NCBI RefSeq assembly: GCF_024666525.1
Contig: NZ_CP088294.1
Coordinates: 2,976,001 to 3,040,000, forward strand
DNA: 64,000 nucleotides
Direction: 5' to 3'
DNA from: Pseudomonas sp. J452
GTDB lineage: Bacteria; Pseudomonadota; Gammaproteobacteria; Pseudomonadales; Pseudomonadaceae
Part shown: one piece after another, positions 41,758 to 51,572 of the stretch
How the letters are laid out: each line of letters starts with the position of its first letter
Position numbering within the stretch: position 1 is the first letter of the stretch
Program-made: the position numbers and the translations under genes
Notes under the pieces: model-generated
Told to the model about the DNA's origin: nothing
Seen by the model: only the letters and a program-made list of their open reading frames with translations
Databases searched by the model: none

Positions 41758-44700
41758 TCAGGCTTGCGGCTTGGCCTCTTCAGCATCCTGCTGCTGAGCG
41801 GCCTCGACGAGCAGGGCCGGAACTTCTTCCACTGCTGCCTCGGTCTCGGTTTGCTCACTGGTCGGAGCTTCCACCACGACAGCTTCGGCAGGTGCCTCGG
41901 CTTCGACGGGGGCGGCTTCAACCACTTCGGCTACCGGTGCTTCAACCGCGACTGCGTTCGGCGCTTGCGGGGCAGCGGCGGCTTCGGCAGCCAGGTGCTC
42001 GGCTTCGCGCTGACGACGACGCACTTCACGTGGATCGTTCGGCGCGCGGCCACCGCTGACGACCGGGGCGGCTGCTTCGACAATCACTTCGGCAGCGGCG
42101 GAGGCCACTTCTTCAGTGCTGACGCTGGCTGGTGCAGTTTCAGCAACCACCGGGGCAGCTTCCACGACAGCGACTTCTACCACTGCAACGTCGGCCGGGG
42201 CTTCGCTCTGGACGGGGGCTTCAACAACCACGGCCGGTGCTTCCACTGCTACGGCAGTTTCAACCACGGCTTCGGCAGTTTCAGCAGCTTCGTTGCGGCT
42301 GTCGATGACCGGAGCGCTTTCCACGACTTCGTTCGGTTGCTCGCTGGTCGGTGCAGCTTCTGCGCTGACCAGTGCGGTGCCGGCAACGGCAGCGGTCACG
42401 ACGACGGCGCCTTCAGTGCCTTCTTCTTCGGCACCTTCTTCGCTGCCTTCGATCAGGTTGCCATCAGCATCACGCTGACGCTCGCGACGATTGCTGCGAC
42501 GACGCTGACCGCGCGAGCGACGACGCGGACGATCGCCACCTTCACCACCTTCCTGGCCATCATCGAGCTGCTCGCCGTTTTCCAGTACTTCTTCTTCGGC
42601 TACGGCAGCGGCCTGTTCGGCACGCGGCTGACGCTCTTCACGCGGCGGGCGCGGTTGGCGCTCTTCGCGTGGCTTGCGCTCGGCACGTTCTTCGTTGCGC
42701 GGTTGCTCGCTACGGGCTTCGTCAGTGACGACGGCGTTGGCATTGGCATCCAGCGGCTCGCGCAGTTCGCGTGGGCGACGCTCTTCGCGCGGCTCACGGG
42801 CTTCGCGTGGCGGACGCTCGCGACGCGGCTCCTGGCCCTCGCGGGCTTCGCGCGGCTGACGCTCTTCACGCGGCTCGCGTGGCTCGCGGACTTCACGGGG
42901 CTCACGTGGTTGGCGCTCTTCACGTGGCTCGCGAGGTTCACGGGGCTCGCGGGCTTCACGCGGCTTGCGCTCTTCGTCACGGCTGCCGCGGTTACCACGG
43001 TTGCCGTCACGACGGTTCTGCGGACGGCCACCACGACGCTGTTCATCGCTGCGTGGTTTACGCTCGGCCGGCTTCTCTTCGGCTGCCGGGGCGACTGCCT
43101 CTTCCTTGCTGGCGAACAGGCTGACCAGCGACTTGACCAGGCCTTTGAACAGGCTCGGTTCCGCGGTCGCTGCGGCTGGGGCCAGCGGGGCCGGCGCTGC
43201 AGCCGGGGTCGGAGCAGCAGCGCGTGGCGGAGTAGTTTTCAGCGCCGCTTCCTGACGCACCAGGGTGCGGGTGGCGGCTGCCGGCTGGACGTCTTCGACT
43301 TCGGCCGGGGTCATCTCGTAGCTGGATTGACCGGTCATCACTTCCGGGCTGTCATCGCGCAGACGCTGCACTTCGAAGTGCGGGGTCTCCAGGTGATCGT
43401 TCGGCAGGATGATGATGCGGGCGCGGGTGCGCAGCTCGATCTTGGTGATGCTATTGCGCTTCTCGTTGAGCAGGAAGGCGGCAACCGGGATCGGCACCTG
43501 GGCGCGGACTTCGGCGGTGCGGTCCTTCAGGGCTTCTTCTTCGATCAGGCGCAGGATCGCCAGCGACAGCGATTCGACGTCGCGGATGATGCCTTGGCCG
43601 TTGCAGCGCGGGCAGACGATGCCGCTGCTTTCACCCAGGGACGGGCGCAGGCGCTGACGGGACATTTCCAGCAGGCCGAAGCGCGAGATGCGGCCGACCT
43701 GGACGCGGGCACGGTCGGCTTCCAGGGCTTCGCGGACTTTCTCTTCCACGGCGCGCTGGTTCTTGGCCGGGGTCATGTCGATGAAGTCGATCACGATCAG
43801 GCCGCCGATGTCGCGCAGGCGCAGCTGGCGGGCGATTTCTTCGGCCGCTTCCAGGTTGGTCTGCAGGGCGGTTTCTTCGATGTCGCCGCCTTTGGTCGCA
43901 CGCGCCGAGTTGATGTCGATGGACACCAGGGCTTCGGTCGGGTCGATGACGATGGAGCCGCCGGACGGCAGCTTCACTTCGCGCTGGAAGGCGGTTTCGA
44001 TCTGGCTTTCGATCTGGAAGCGGTTGAACAGCGGCACGCTGTCTTCGTACAGCTTGATCTTGCTGGCGTACTGCGGCATGACCTGCTGGATGAAGGACAG
44101 GGCTTCTTCCTGGGCTTCGACGCTATCGACCAGTACTTCGCCGATGTCCTGGCGCAGGTAGTCGCGGATAGCGCGGATGATGACGTTGGATTCCTGGTAG
44201 ATCAGGAACGGCGCGGCGCGATCCAGCGAGGCTTCCTTGATCGCGGTCCACAGCTGCACCAGGTAATCGAGGTCGAGCTGCAGTTCGTCGCTGGAGCGGC
44301 CGAGGCCGGCGGTACGCACGATCAGGCCCATGTCGCCCGGGGCGTCGAGGCCGTTCAGCGCTTCACGCAGTTCGTTGCGCTCTTCGCCTTCGATGCGGCG
44401 GGAGATGCCACCGGCACGCGGGTTGTTCGGCATCAGCACCAGGTAACGACCGGCGAGGCTGATGAAGGTGGTGAGGGCGGCGCCTTTGTTGCCGCGCTCT
44501 TCCTTCTCGACCTGGACGATGACTTCCTGGCCTTCCTTGAGCACTTCCTTGATGTTGACGCGACCGCCTTCCGGGGACTTGCTGAAGTACTCGCGGGAGA
44601 TTTCTTTCAGCGGCAGGAAGCCGTGGCGCTCGGCGCCGAAGTCGACAAAAGCCGCTTCGAGGCTGGGCTCGACGCGGGTAATGCGACCTTTATAGATGTT

Positions 44701-44817
44701 GGCCTTTTTCTGCTCACGAGCGCCGGACTCGATGTCCAGGTCGTAGAGTTTCTGGCCGTCTACCAGGGCTACACGCAACTCTTCGGGCTGAGTTGCGTTG
44801 ATCAGCATTCTTTTCAT
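41758..44817 (-). CDS. rne: Ribonuclease E
   Basis: Essential endoribonuclease and degradosome scaffold, 1019 aa. It starts [18 protein letters not shown]. The S1 domain covers about residues 38-119. The DNase I-like catalytic part has [13 protein letters not shown] and IVIDFIDM, holding the metal-binding aspartates. The Zn-link is CPRCNGQG. From about residue 540 the protein is low complexity: an Arg/Glu/Pro tract with many REPREE-like units, then an Ala/Val/Glu-rich part ending with [13 protein letters not shown]. The longer upstream frame is not coding. A leader of about 500 nt is predicted. Confidence 0.96.
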   Translation of the reverse strand: MKRMLINATQPEELRVALVDGQKLYDLDIESGAREQKKANIYKGRITRVEPSLEAAFVDFGAERHGFLPLKEISREYFSKSPEGGRVNIKEVLKEGQEVIVQVEKEERGNKGAALTTFISLAGRYLVLMPNNPRAGGISRRIEGEERNELREALNGLDAPGDMGLIVRTAGLGRSSDELQLDLDYLVQLWTAIKEASLDRAAPFLIYQESNVIIRAIRDYLRQDIGEVLVDSVEAQEEALSFIQQVMPQYASKIKLYEDSVPLFNRFQIESQIETAFQREVKLPSGGSIVIDPTEALVSIDINSARATKGGDIEETALQTNLEAAEEIARQLRLRDIGGLIVIDFIDMTPAKNQRAVEEKVREALEADRARVQVGRISRFGLLEMSRQRLRPSLGESSGIVCPRCNGQGIIRDVESLSLAILRLIEEEALKDRTAEVRAQVPIPVAAFLLNEKRNSITKIELRTRARIIILPNDHLETPHFEVQRLRDDSPEVMTGQSSYEMTPAEVEDVQPAAATRTLVRQEAALKTTPPRAAAPTPAAAPAPLAPAAATAEPSLFKGLVKSLVSLFASKEEAVAPAAEEKPAERKPRSDEQRRGGRPQNRRDGNRGNRGSRDEERKPREAREPREPREPREERQPREPREVREPREPREERQPREAREGQEPRRERPPREAREPREERRPRELREPLDANANAVVTDEARSEQPRNEERAERKPREERQPRPPREERQPRAEQAAAVAEEEVLENGEQLDDGQEGGEGGDRPRRRSRGQRRRSNRRERQRDADGNLIEGSEEGAEEEGTEGAVVVTAAVAGTALVSAEAAPTSEQPNEVVESAPVIDSRNEAAETAEAVVETAVAVEAPAVVVEAPVQSEAPADVAVVEVAVVEAAPVVAETAPASVSTEEVASAAAEVIVEAAAPVVSGGRAPNDPREVRRRQREAEHLAAEAAAAPQAPNAVAVEAPVAEVVEAAPVEAEAPAEAVVVEAPTSEQTETEAAVEEVPALLVEAAQQQDAEEAKPQA

Positions 44818-45325
44818 GTTGTACCAATGGTTTCCGGAGCTGCCGGAAACGGCGGTTGGCACACACGACTCTCACGGTCGGTGTCAGGGCGCGTCAGGAA
44901 TGGGCGTAAATCATTCCAGTGTCTAGCAACCGTTGGCCTGTGGCGTTTGGGTTGCGACGACGCTCCTGCTTGCTGTGGTGACAGAAGCACTCAGTCAGGG
45001 GAGGAATCAACCAGTCGCTGCGGACGATAGTGAAGCGTCTTGATAAAGCTTGTTGCTACGCAGTCCGACGGTTGTGCATCTCCACCCTACACGTATCGCT
45101 AAAATCGGGTGCCGCTCGCAGAATCCGCAGCGGGTTAGCATTTTCCGCAAGCTCCCAAAGGGAAGGCTTGCGCGTCTATGGCTCAAGGCGTTGTTTCCGG
45201 GATCTTCGCGCTCTTGTGCGGCGAAAGCCCCGTCGGACGGCCTCACGTCCTGAATGGGTTGCGCTCGGCAGGGATGGCAATGTGGCGATCATCCGCTGGC
45301 CGGGCCGCTTTTGGCGGCGCTCCCG

Positions 45326-45354
45326 AGCATATCAGCAATGATTAAGTGCTTCAA
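45326..45354 (-). promoter_or_regulatory. Candidate rne promoter
   Basis: On the minus strand TTGAAG (45354-45349), 17-bp spacer, TATGCT (45331-45326). The predicted start is about 45319. Confidence 0.55.
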
Positions 45355-45366
45355 TTCAATAAAAAA

Positions 45367-45375
45367 TTGTTATGA
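45367..45375 (+). promoter_or_regulatory. Extended -10 promoter of rluC
   Basis: TGTTATGAT is an extended -10 (TGn plus TATGAT). The predicted start near 45382 is almost on the rluC ATG at 45384. Confidence 0.5.
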
Positions 45376-45383
45376 TCGCGGGC

Positions 45384-46337
45384 ATGACTACTCCTGCCTC
45401 TCCAACCTCCGGCGTCCAGCTGCTTGAGGTTGCGCCGGATCATGCCGGCCAACGAATCGATAATTTCCTGCTCGCGCGCCTCAAGGGTGTGCCGAAGACG
45501 CTTATCTACCGCATTCTGCGCAAAGGCGAAGTGCGGGTTAATAAAGGTCGGATCAAGCCTGAGTACAAGTTGCAGGCTGGCGATATCGTGCGGGTTCCGC
45601 CGCTGCGTCTACCTGAGCGTGACGAGCCGGTGCCGCTTGCTCAGGGGTTGCTTGAGCGTCTGGAGGCGGCCATCGTCTATGAGGACAAGGCGCTGATCGT
45701 GCTGAACAAGCCGACCGGGATTGCCGTGCATGGCGGTAGTGGCCTGAATTACGGGGTCATCGAAGCTTTTCGTCAGTTGCGCCCGGATGCCAAGGATATT
45801 GAGCTGGTCCATCGCCTGGATCGCGACACCTCCGGCCTGCTGATGATTGCCAAGAAGCGCAGCATGCTGCGTCACCTGCACGAGGCCTTGCGTGGTGATG
45901 GCGTCGACAAGCGCTACATGGCGCTGGTGCGCGGCAGTTGGCCGACGGCAAAGAAGAAGATCAGTGCGCCGTTGCTGAAGAGCAACTTGCGTTCCGGTGA
46001 GCGCATGGTCGAGGTCAATCCTGAGGGTAAGGAGGCTTTGACCGTATTCCGCGTGCTGCGCCGTTTCGGCGAGTTCGCTACGCTGGTCGAGGCGAGTCCG
46101 ATTACCGGGCGCACCCACCAGATTCGCGTGCATGCCCAGTACGCCGGACATTCGATTGCCGGTGACCCCAAGTACGGCGACGACGACTTTTCCCACGAAG
46201 TGCGCGACCTGGGTGGCAAGCGCCTGTTCCTGCATGCCTATGCACTGAAGATCACCTTGCCGGAAGGGCAGGTGCTCGAGGTGGAGGCGCCCGTCGATGA
46301 AATGTGGGTGCGTACCCTGGAGCGACTCGGTGCGTGA
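45384..46337 (+). CDS. rluC: 23S rRNA pseudouridine synthase RluC
   Basis: Makes pseudouridine at 23S positions 955, 2504 and 2580 (E. coli numbering). 317 aa. The N-terminal S4 RNA-binding domain ([21 protein letters not shown]) precedes the RluA-type catalytic domain with Asp in [25 protein letters not shown] follows. ATG 45384 is chosen over ATG 45372, which would lie inside the -10 box; no clear ribosome site is present, so it may be leaderless. Overlaps the HAD gene by 8 nt. Confidence 0.95.
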   Translation: MTTPASPTSGVQLLEVAPDHAGQRIDNFLLARLKGVPKTLIYRILRKGEVRVNKGRIKPEYKLQAGDIVRVPPLRLPERDEPVPLAQGLLERLEAAIVYEDKALIVLNKPTGIAVHGGSGLNYGVIEAFRQLRPDAKDIELVHRLDRDTSGLLMIAKKRSMLRHLHEALRGDGVDKRYMALVRGSWPTAKKKISAPLLKSNLRSGERMVEVNPEGKEALTVFRVLRRFGEFATLVEASPITGRTHQIRVHAQYAGHSIAGDPKYGDDDFSHEVRDLGGKRLFLHAYALKITLPEGQVLEVEAPVDEMWVRTLERLGA

Positions 46338-47025
46338 CTATCGGCTGTTGATCTTCGATTGGGATGGCACGCTGGTGGATTCCATTGGTCGTATCGTTGC
46401 GGCCATGCGTCTGGCGGCCGAGCAGTGCGGCTTGCCGCAGCTTGATGATGCGGCGATCAAGGGCATTATCGGCTTGGGTTTGCCCGAGGCCATTCGCAGT
46501 CTGTATCCGCAGATTGAGGACTACGCGTTGGTCGAGCGCTTTCGCGCTGCTTACAGTGATCAGTATCTGCTGCTGGAAGGTGAGCCTTCGGCTTTGTTTC
46601 CTGGCGTAGCCGATTCGCTTGAGGTATTTCGTGCGCAGGGCTATCGCCTGGCGGTGGCGACCGGCAAGAGTCGCCATGGCCTGCAGCGGGTGCTGCGGGG
46701 GCGTGGCTGGCTGGATTATTTCGATGTCACGCGCTGCGCCGACGAGACGGCCAGCAAGCCGCATCCGCTGATGCTGCACGAAATCCTCACCCATTGCCGC
46801 ATGGCGCCCGAGCAGGCGCTGATGGTGGGGGATTCGGTGTTCGATCTGCAGATGGCCAGCAATGCCGGTATCGATTCGGTGGCGGTGGGTTTCGGCGCGC
46901 AGCCACTGGACAGTTTACGGGCTCACGGGCCGCGCCTGGCCATCAATGAGTTTTCCGAGTTGCGCACCTGGTTGGGTGCGCGCACACATGAAAAGACGCT
47001 TGGGGTGGGTGAATATGTCGGATGA
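46330..47025 (+). CDS. HAD-superfamily phosphatase (Gph-like)
   Basis: A 231-aa HAD hydrolase. Motif I is [10 protein letters not shown] with nucleophile Asp, motif II VATGKSR, motif III Lys in ASKPHPLML and motif [14 protein letters not shown]. The cap domain is of the phosphoglycolate-phosphatase type. Substrate unknown; PA2974 holds the same position. GTG 46330 overlaps rluC by 8 nt; an earlier codon at 46297 lies deeper in rluC and is rejected. It overlaps sppA by 11 nt. Confidence 0.88.
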   Translation: MRDYRLLIFDWDGTLVDSIGRIVAAMRLAAEQCGLPQLDDAAIKGIIGLGLPEAIRSLYPQIEDYALVERFRAAYSDQYLLLEGEPSALFPGVADSLEVFRAQGYRLAVATGKSRHGLQRVLRGRGWLDYFDVTRCADETASKPHPLMLHEILTHCRMAPEQALMVGDSVFDLQMASNAGIDSVAVGFGAQPLDSLRAHGPRLAINEFSELRTWLGARTHEKTLGVGEYVG

Positions 47026-47992
47026 ATGGAAAGCATCGGCCGCTGGTGGCGACGATAAGAGCTGGAAGTTGCTGGAAAAAACCCTGCTGGCCGGTGTGCA
47101 GGAGCAGCGTCGTGCGCGGCGCTGGGGGATTTTCTTCAAGGCGCTGACCTTTATCTACCTGTTTGGTGCGCTGGCGCTGTTCATTCCCAAGCTGGATCTG
47201 CAGCAGAGTGCCGGGGTCGGCAAGGAGCACACCGCGCTGATCGAGGTGCGCGGGGTGATCATGGCGGATGAAGAGGCCAGTGCTGACAATGTGGTCAGCA
47301 GTCTGCGTGCCGCCTTCGAGGACCCGAAGACCAAGGGCATCGTGCTGCGCATCAACAGCCCGGGCGGCAGTCCGGTGCAGTCCGGCTACATCTACGACGA
47401 GATCAAGCGCCTGCGCGGCGAGCACCCGGACACTAAGGTGTATGCGGTGATCAGCGATCTGGGGGCTTCCGGCGCCTATTACATTGCCAGCGCTGCCGAT
47501 CAGATCTATGCCGACAAGGCCAGCCTGGTGGGGTCCATCGGCGTTACGGCGGCCACTTTCGGTTTTGTCGGGGTGATGGAAAAGGTCGGCGTGGATCGTC
47601 GCGTCTACACCTCGGGTGAGCACAAGGCATTCCTCGATCCGTTCCAGCCGCAGAAGGCCGAGGAAACCCAATTCTGGCAAGGCGTGCTGGAAACCACCCA
47701 CAAGCAGTTTATCGATAGCGTGAAGAAGGGCCGTGGCGAGCGCCTGAAAACTGCAGAGCATCCGGAGTTGTTCTCCGGGTTGATCTGGTCGGGTGAGCAG
47801 GCCCTTGAGCTGGGGCTGATCGACGCGCTGGGTAGCAGTAGTTTCGTCGCGCGCGAAGTGATCAAGGCGAAAGACATCGTCGATTACACGCACGAAGATA
47901 CCCCGTTCGATCGCTTTGCCAAGAAACTGGGCGCCAGTGTGGCGGAGCGTCTGGCCATCGTGATGGGCTTCCAGGGGCCGTCGCTGCGCTGA
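47015..47992 (+). CDS. sppA: S49-family signal peptide peptidase SppA
   Basis: Membrane-bound protease that degrades cleaved signal peptides; 325 aa, the short form. A cytoplasmic head ([14 protein letters not shown]) precedes one helix (IFFKALTFIYLFGALALF). The serine protease core shows RINSPGGSPVQS and SDLGASGAYYIASAADQIYA, with nucleophile Ser in the latter. SIGVTAATFGF follows. ATG 47015 has GGGGTGGGTGA upstream. A terminator follows. Confidence 0.93.
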   Translation: MSDEWKASAAGGDDKSWKLLEKTLLAGVQEQRRARRWGIFFKALTFIYLFGALALFIPKLDLQQSAGVGKEHTALIEVRGVIMADEEASADNVVSSLRAAFEDPKTKGIVLRINSPGGSPVQSGYIYDEIKRLRGEHPDTKVYAVISDLGASGAYYIASAADQIYADKASLVGSIGVTAATFGFVGVMEKVGVDRRVYTSGEHKAFLDPFQPQKAEETQFWQGVLETTHKQFIDSVKKGRGERLKTAEHPELFSGLIWSGEQALELGLIDALGSSSFVAREVIKAKDIVDYTHEDTPFDRFAKKLGASVAERLAIVMGFQGPSLR

Positions 47993-48006
47993 GGTGTTGC
48001 TGTCGA

Positions 48007-48032
48007 AGAGGCCCGGCTTGCCGGGCTTCTTC
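48007..48032. terminator. Bidirectional hairpin terminator
   Basis: GCCCGGC, loop TT, GCCGGGC with AAGA and TTCTT flanks, between the convergent sppA and maf genes. Confidence 0.75.
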
Positions 48033-48042
48033 ATTTATAGGT

Positions 48043-48621
48043 TCAGGGAATGCTCAGGCCTTCGTTGTGCAGCATGCTGACCAGGCGGATCAGTGGTAGG
48101 CCGATCAGGCTGGTGGCGTCCGTGCCTTCGGTGGCGCGGAACAGGCTGACGCCGAGTCCTTCGGCCTTGAAACTGCCGGCGCAGTCGTAGGGTTGCTCGG
48201 CCTGCAGATAGCGGGTGATCTGCGCTTCGTTGAGTGAGCGAAAATGTACGGTGAAAGGCGCGACGTCGACCTGGCACTGCCCCGTGCTGCTGTTGAGCAG
48301 GGCCAGGCTGGTGAGGAAAGTAACGCTGTTGCCGCTGGCTGCCAGTAGCTGATGTTTGGCGCGGGCAAAGTCATGGGGCTTGCCGATGATCTGCTCGCCC
48401 AGCACGGCGACCTGGTCCGAGCCGATGATCAGGTGGTGTGGATATTGTTCGCTCAGGGCGCGCGCCTTGGCTTCGGCGAGGCGGCGTACCAGCGCTACGG
48501 CGCTTTCGCCCGCTACCGGTGTTTCGTCGATATCCGGGCTGCTCCATATAAAAGGATGGCGCAGGCGGGCCAATAGTTCGCGGCGGTACGCCGAGCTTGA
48601 GGCAAGTACCAGAGGTAGCAT
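48043..48621 (-). CDS. Maf/YceF nucleoside triphosphate pyrophosphatase
   Basis: A 192-aa Maf-family enzyme. The start MLPLVLASSSAYRRELL has the SSSxxR phosphate loop. SPDIDETPVAGE, IIGSDQVAVLG and IGKPHDFARA follow; the YceF branch acts mainly on 7-methyl-GTP, preventing its use in RNA. YceF is paired with YceD-rpmF in many genomes, as here. ATG 48621 is chosen; the longer frame overlaps the yceD promoter. Confidence 0.92.
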   Translation of the reverse strand: MLPLVLASSSAYRRELLARLRHPFIWSSPDIDETPVAGESAVALVRRLAEAKARALSEQYPHHLIIGSDQVAVLGEQIIGKPHDFARAKHQLLAASGNSVTFLTSLALLNSSTGQCQVDVAPFTVHFRSLNEAQITRYLQAEQPYDCAGSFKAEGLGVSLFRATEGTDATSLIGLPLIRLVSMLHNEGLSIP

Positions 48622-48687
48622 GGGCTTCTCCCGAAAAGAGGCGGATTTTAGCCAGTGCGCTGCCTGGCGCACAGGGCCGAATTTCCT

Positions 48688-48716
48688 TTGACAGGGTGGG
48701 GGTGCATCCCTAGAAT
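48688..48716 (+). promoter_or_regulatory. Strong sigma-70 promoter of yceD-rpmF
   Basis: TTGACA (48688-48693), 17-bp spacer, TAGAAT (48711-48716). The predicted start near 48723 is only about 3 nt before the yceD ATG. Confidence 0.8.
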
Positions 48717-48725
48717 GTCGCGCCT

Positions 48726-49253
48726 ATGTTGAATGGACCGATTCCACCCCACGTTGATCCGCGCAAACTCGCTGATCGCGGCGTTACCCTCGAAGGGTCG
48801 ATGCCGCTGGCAAGTTTCGAGCGTCTCTGCGACCCGCTGGTCGATAACGCCGGCATGGTGCACGCGAAGCTAGCCTTCGTGCGTGGTGAGCGACGTGCTG
48901 TGAGTATTCACAGTGAGCTCAAGGTTGAGGTCAAGATGATTTGCCAGCGTTGTCTGGAACTGGTCGTCCTGCCGATCCAAAGCGAGTGTGATTACGCGGT
49001 GGTGAAGGAAGGTGCGGATACCCAGTCGCTGCCCCAGGGCTATGACGTGCTGGAAGTGGGTGAGGATCCTCTGGATCTGCTGGCGTTGGTCGAAGATGAG
49101 CTGTTGCTCGCTCTGCCCATCATTCCGGCCCACGCCCATGAAGATTGCCAGCAGCCGGCCGGTCTCGAAGAGCCCGAGTCGAGCGAGGACGAGGTACCGC
49201 GGTCCAACCCGTTCAGTGTTTTGGCGCAGTTAAAGCGTGACCCAAACGTTTAG
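48726..49253 (+). CDS. yceD: YceD (DUF177) rRNA-associated protein
   Basis: A 175-aa DUF177 protein linked to 23S rRNA accumulation. MLNGPIPPHVDPRKLADRG opens it. VKMICQRCLE carries the conserved CxxC. DLLALVEDELLLALPIIPAH and the C-terminal NPFSVLAQLK are canonical. It precedes rpmF, as in most gammaproteobacteria. The strong promoter leaves little or no leader, so translation may be leaderless. Confidence 0.93.
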   Translation: MLNGPIPPHVDPRKLADRGVTLEGSMPLASFERLCDPLVDNAGMVHAKLAFVRGERRAVSIHSELKVEVKMICQRCLELVVLPIQSECDYAVVKEGADTQSLPQGYDVLEVGEDPLDLLALVEDELLLALPIIPAHAHEDCQQPAGLEEPESSEDEVPRSNPFSVLAQLKRDPNV

Positions 49254-49266
49254 GAGTTAATCAGTT

Positions 49267-49449
49267 ATGGCTGTTCAGCAGAACAAAAAATCCCGCTCTG
49301 CCCGCGACATGCGTCGTTCCCACGATGCGCTCGAGGCCAGCACTCTGTCCGTCGAGAAGAGCACCGGTGAAGTTCACCTGCGCCACCACGTATCTCCGGA
49401 AGGCGTATACCGTGGTCGCAAAGTGATCGACAAGGGCGCTGACGAGTAA
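49267..49449 (+). CDS. rpmF: 50S ribosomal protein L32
   Basis: L32, 60 aa, basic: [19 protein letters not shown], then [19 protein letters not shown]. It is the zinc-free form, lacking the CxxC pairs of zinc L32. AGGAG at 49252 precedes the start, inside the yceD stop region. plsX follows 3 nt later. Confidence 0.97.
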   Translation: MAVQQNKKSRSARDMRRSHDALEASTLSVEKSTGEVHLRHHVSPEGVYRGRKVIDKGADE

Positions 49450-49452
49450 TCC

Positions 49453-50463
49453 TTGTCCGCTCCGTTGATCGCGATTGATGCAATGGGTGGGGACTTCGGT
49501 CCCCACTGCATTGTTCCAGCCAGCATCGCCTGTCTGGTTGAGTTCCCCTCGTTACATCTGGTCCTCGTCGGCCAAGCCCCCATTCTTGAAGAATTGATCG
49601 CCCGGCATCCTGCTGTGGATCGCGCACGCCTGCACGTTGAGCATGCCAGCGAAGTGATCGGCATGGACGAGCGTCCCTCCCAGGCGCTGCGTGGCAAGCC
49701 GGATGCCTCCATGCGTGTGGCGCTGGAGCTGGTGCGCAGTGGTCGCGCGCAGGCCTGCGTCAGTGCCGGCAATACCGGGGCCTTGATGGCTCTGTCGCGC
49801 TATGTGCTGAAAACCCTGCCGGGCATCGATCGCCCGGCGATGGTCAGTCCAGTGCCGACCGCTACCGGCAGTTGCCAGCTGCTCGATCTGGGGGCGAACG
49901 TCGATTGCAGTGCCGAGCACCTCTACCAGTTTGCCGTAATGGGCTCGGTGGCCGCCGAAGCGCTGGGTGTCGCCAATCCGCGAGTGGCGCTGCTGAATGT
50001 CGGCACCGAAGAAGTAAAGGGCAATCAGCAGGTCAAGCTGGCGGCGAGCCTGTTGCAGCAGGCCCAGGGCTTGAATTACACCGGGTTCATCGAGGGTGAC
50101 GGCCTCTATCGTGGCGAGGCGGATGTGGTGGTGTGCGACGGTTTCGTCGGCAATATCCTGCTCAAGTCCAGTGAAGGTTTGGCTGCGATGATCTCGGCAC
50201 GGATCGAAAACCTGTTTACCGCCAATATCGCTGCGCGACTGGTAGGCAGCATGGCCTTGCCACTGCTGCGTCGTTTGCAGGGCGATCTGACGCCGGCGCG
50301 GCACAACGGTGCAAGCTTTCTCGGCCTGCAGGGCATTGTGGTGAAAAGCCACGGTGCCGCGGGTGTCGAGGGTTTCCAGAGTGCCATTCGTCGCGCCCTG
50401 ATCGAAGTACGCGAAAACCTGCCGCAGCGCCTGCATGGGCGCCTCGAAGATCTGTTGCTCTAG
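49453..50463 (+). CDS. plsX: Phosphate acyltransferase PlsX
   Basis: Converts acyl-ACP to acyl-phosphate for phospholipid synthesis; 336 aa. [12 protein letters not shown] opens the protein; [12 protein letters not shown] and [18 protein letters not shown] are family motifs. The start is TTG 49453, with no better in-frame ATG or GTG near and the conserved N-terminus reaching it. It lies 3 nt after rpmF, so translation is likely coupled. A terminator follows, so fabD has a separate promoter or depends on read-through. Confidence 0.93.
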   Translation: MSAPLIAIDAMGGDFGPHCIVPASIACLVEFPSLHLVLVGQAPILEELIARHPAVDRARLHVEHASEVIGMDERPSQALRGKPDASMRVALELVRSGRAQACVSAGNTGALMALSRYVLKTLPGIDRPAMVSPVPTATGSCQLLDLGANVDCSAEHLYQFAVMGSVAAEALGVANPRVALLNVGTEEVKGNQQVKLAASLLQQAQGLNYTGFIEGDGLYRGEADVVVCDGFVGNILLKSSEGLAAMISARIENLFTANIAARLVGSMALPLLRRLQGDLTPARHNGASFLGLQGIVVKSHGAAGVEGFQSAIRRALIEVRENLPQRLHGRLEDLLL

Positions 50464-50495
50464 CCGATTCCACGGCGTGCATTCGAACATCTGAG

Positions 50496-50530
50496 AAAAC
50501 CTGCGGTCTGGTCTGTGACCGCAGGTTTTT
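50496..50530 (+). terminator. Intrinsic terminator after plsX
   Basis: AAAACCTGCGGTC and GACCGCAGGTTTT with a T-run. It separates yceD-rpmF-plsX from the fab genes. Confidence 0.88.
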
Positions 50531-50613
50531 CCGTGTCATCCAATCTGCAGTCCTGTGCCTGGCTCTGCCGGGTATGCAATCCCCCAATGATCAGTAGATA
50601 AGGGAAAGTTTTG

Positions 50614-51552
50614 ATGTCTACCTCCCTCGCATTTGTCTTTCCTGGCCAAGGTTCGCAATCGCTCGGCATGCTGGCCGAGATCGGCGCACAGCAGCCGCTG
50701 ATCCGCGATACGTTCAGCGAAGCAACCGATGCCCTCGGCTATGACCTGTGGGCACTGACCCAGCAAGGGCCGGAAGAGCAGCTCAACCAGACTGACAAGA
50801 CCCAGCCGGCCATCCTGGCGGCTTCCATTGCTCTGTGGCGTCTGTGGCAGGCTGAAGGTGGTGCGCAGCCATCTTTCGTCGCCGGGCATAGCCTGGGCGA
50901 GTACTCGGCGCTGGTGGCGGCTGGCAGCATCGGCTTTGCCGAGGCGATCAAACTGGTCGAGCTGCGTGGCCAGTTGATGCAGCAGGCCGTGCCGGCCGGG
51001 CAGGGCGGCATGGCGGCGATTCTCGGCCTGGACGATGCCGATGTACTGGCAGCCTGCGCCGAAGCAGCCAATGGCGAAGTGGTCAGTGCGGTGAATTTCA
51101 ACGCCCCGGGCCAAGTGGTAATTGCCGGTGGTGCGGCCGCCGTCGAGCGCGCCATCGAGGCGTGCAAGGCGCGTGGCGCCAAGCGTGCCATGCCGCTGCC
51201 GGTCAGCGTGCCGTCGCACTGTGCGCTGATGCGCCCGGCGGCAGAGAAATTCGCCGAGGCGGTCGCCGCCCTGAACTGGCAGGCGCCGCAGATTGCCCTG
51301 GTGCAGAACGTCACGGCGGCGGTGCCGGCTGACCTCGATAGCCTCAAGCGTGATCTGCTGGCACAGCTCTACAGCCCGGTGCGCTGGGTGGAAACCATCG
51401 TGCTGCTGGCTGAGCAAGGCGTCACCGACCTGGTCGAGTGCGGCCCCGGCAAGGTCCTTGCAGGCTTGAACAAGCGCTGCGTCAAAGGCATCAATACCCA
51501 CAACCTGGAAACCCCGGACGCTTTCGCAGCGGTTCGCGCGGCGCTGGTTTGA
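50614..51552 (+). CDS. fabD: Malonyl-CoA:ACP transacylase FabD
   Basis: Loads malonyl groups onto ACP; 312 aa. VFPGQGSQSLGM is the start motif. The nucleophile Ser is in GHSLGEYSALVA, and the catalytic His in VPSHCALMRPA. An oxyanion Gln lies in the first motif. AAGGGAA precedes ATG 50614; a codon one triplet upstream is not needed. Confidence 0.96.
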   Translation: MSTSLAFVFPGQGSQSLGMLAEIGAQQPLIRDTFSEATDALGYDLWALTQQGPEEQLNQTDKTQPAILAASIALWRLWQAEGGAQPSFVAGHSLGEYSALVAAGSIGFAEAIKLVELRGQLMQQAVPAGQGGMAAILGLDDADVLAACAEAANGEVVSAVNFNAPGQVVIAGGAAAVERAIEACKARGAKRAMPLPVSVPSHCALMRPAAEKFAEAVAALNWQAPQIALVQNVTAAVPADLDSLKRDLLAQLYSPVRWVETIVLLAEQGVTDLVECGPGKVLAGLNKRCVKGINTHNLETPDAFAAVRAALV

Positions 51553-51572
51553 TTAAGCAAGGAGAGACCTCT

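Larger units (their letters stand above)
44818..45383. other. 566-bp rne leader and rne/rluC divergent region
   Basis: Most of the stretch is the predicted rne 5' leader (45319 to 44818, minus strand), the region that in enteric bacteria folds into hairpins used for RNase E autoregulation. Short frames here lack family features. The two promoters occupy 45326-45375. Confidence 0.6.

Noticed and set aside
41764..45030. A 1088-codon open frame opposite rne
   Set aside because: It mirrors the rne codon pattern and low-complexity tract, and it runs past rne into its leader. No motif or start site supports it.
45007..45246. A possible leader peptide in the rne 5' region
   Set aside because: A 79-codon frame with no ribosome site and no conserved pattern; long RNA leader is the simpler reading.
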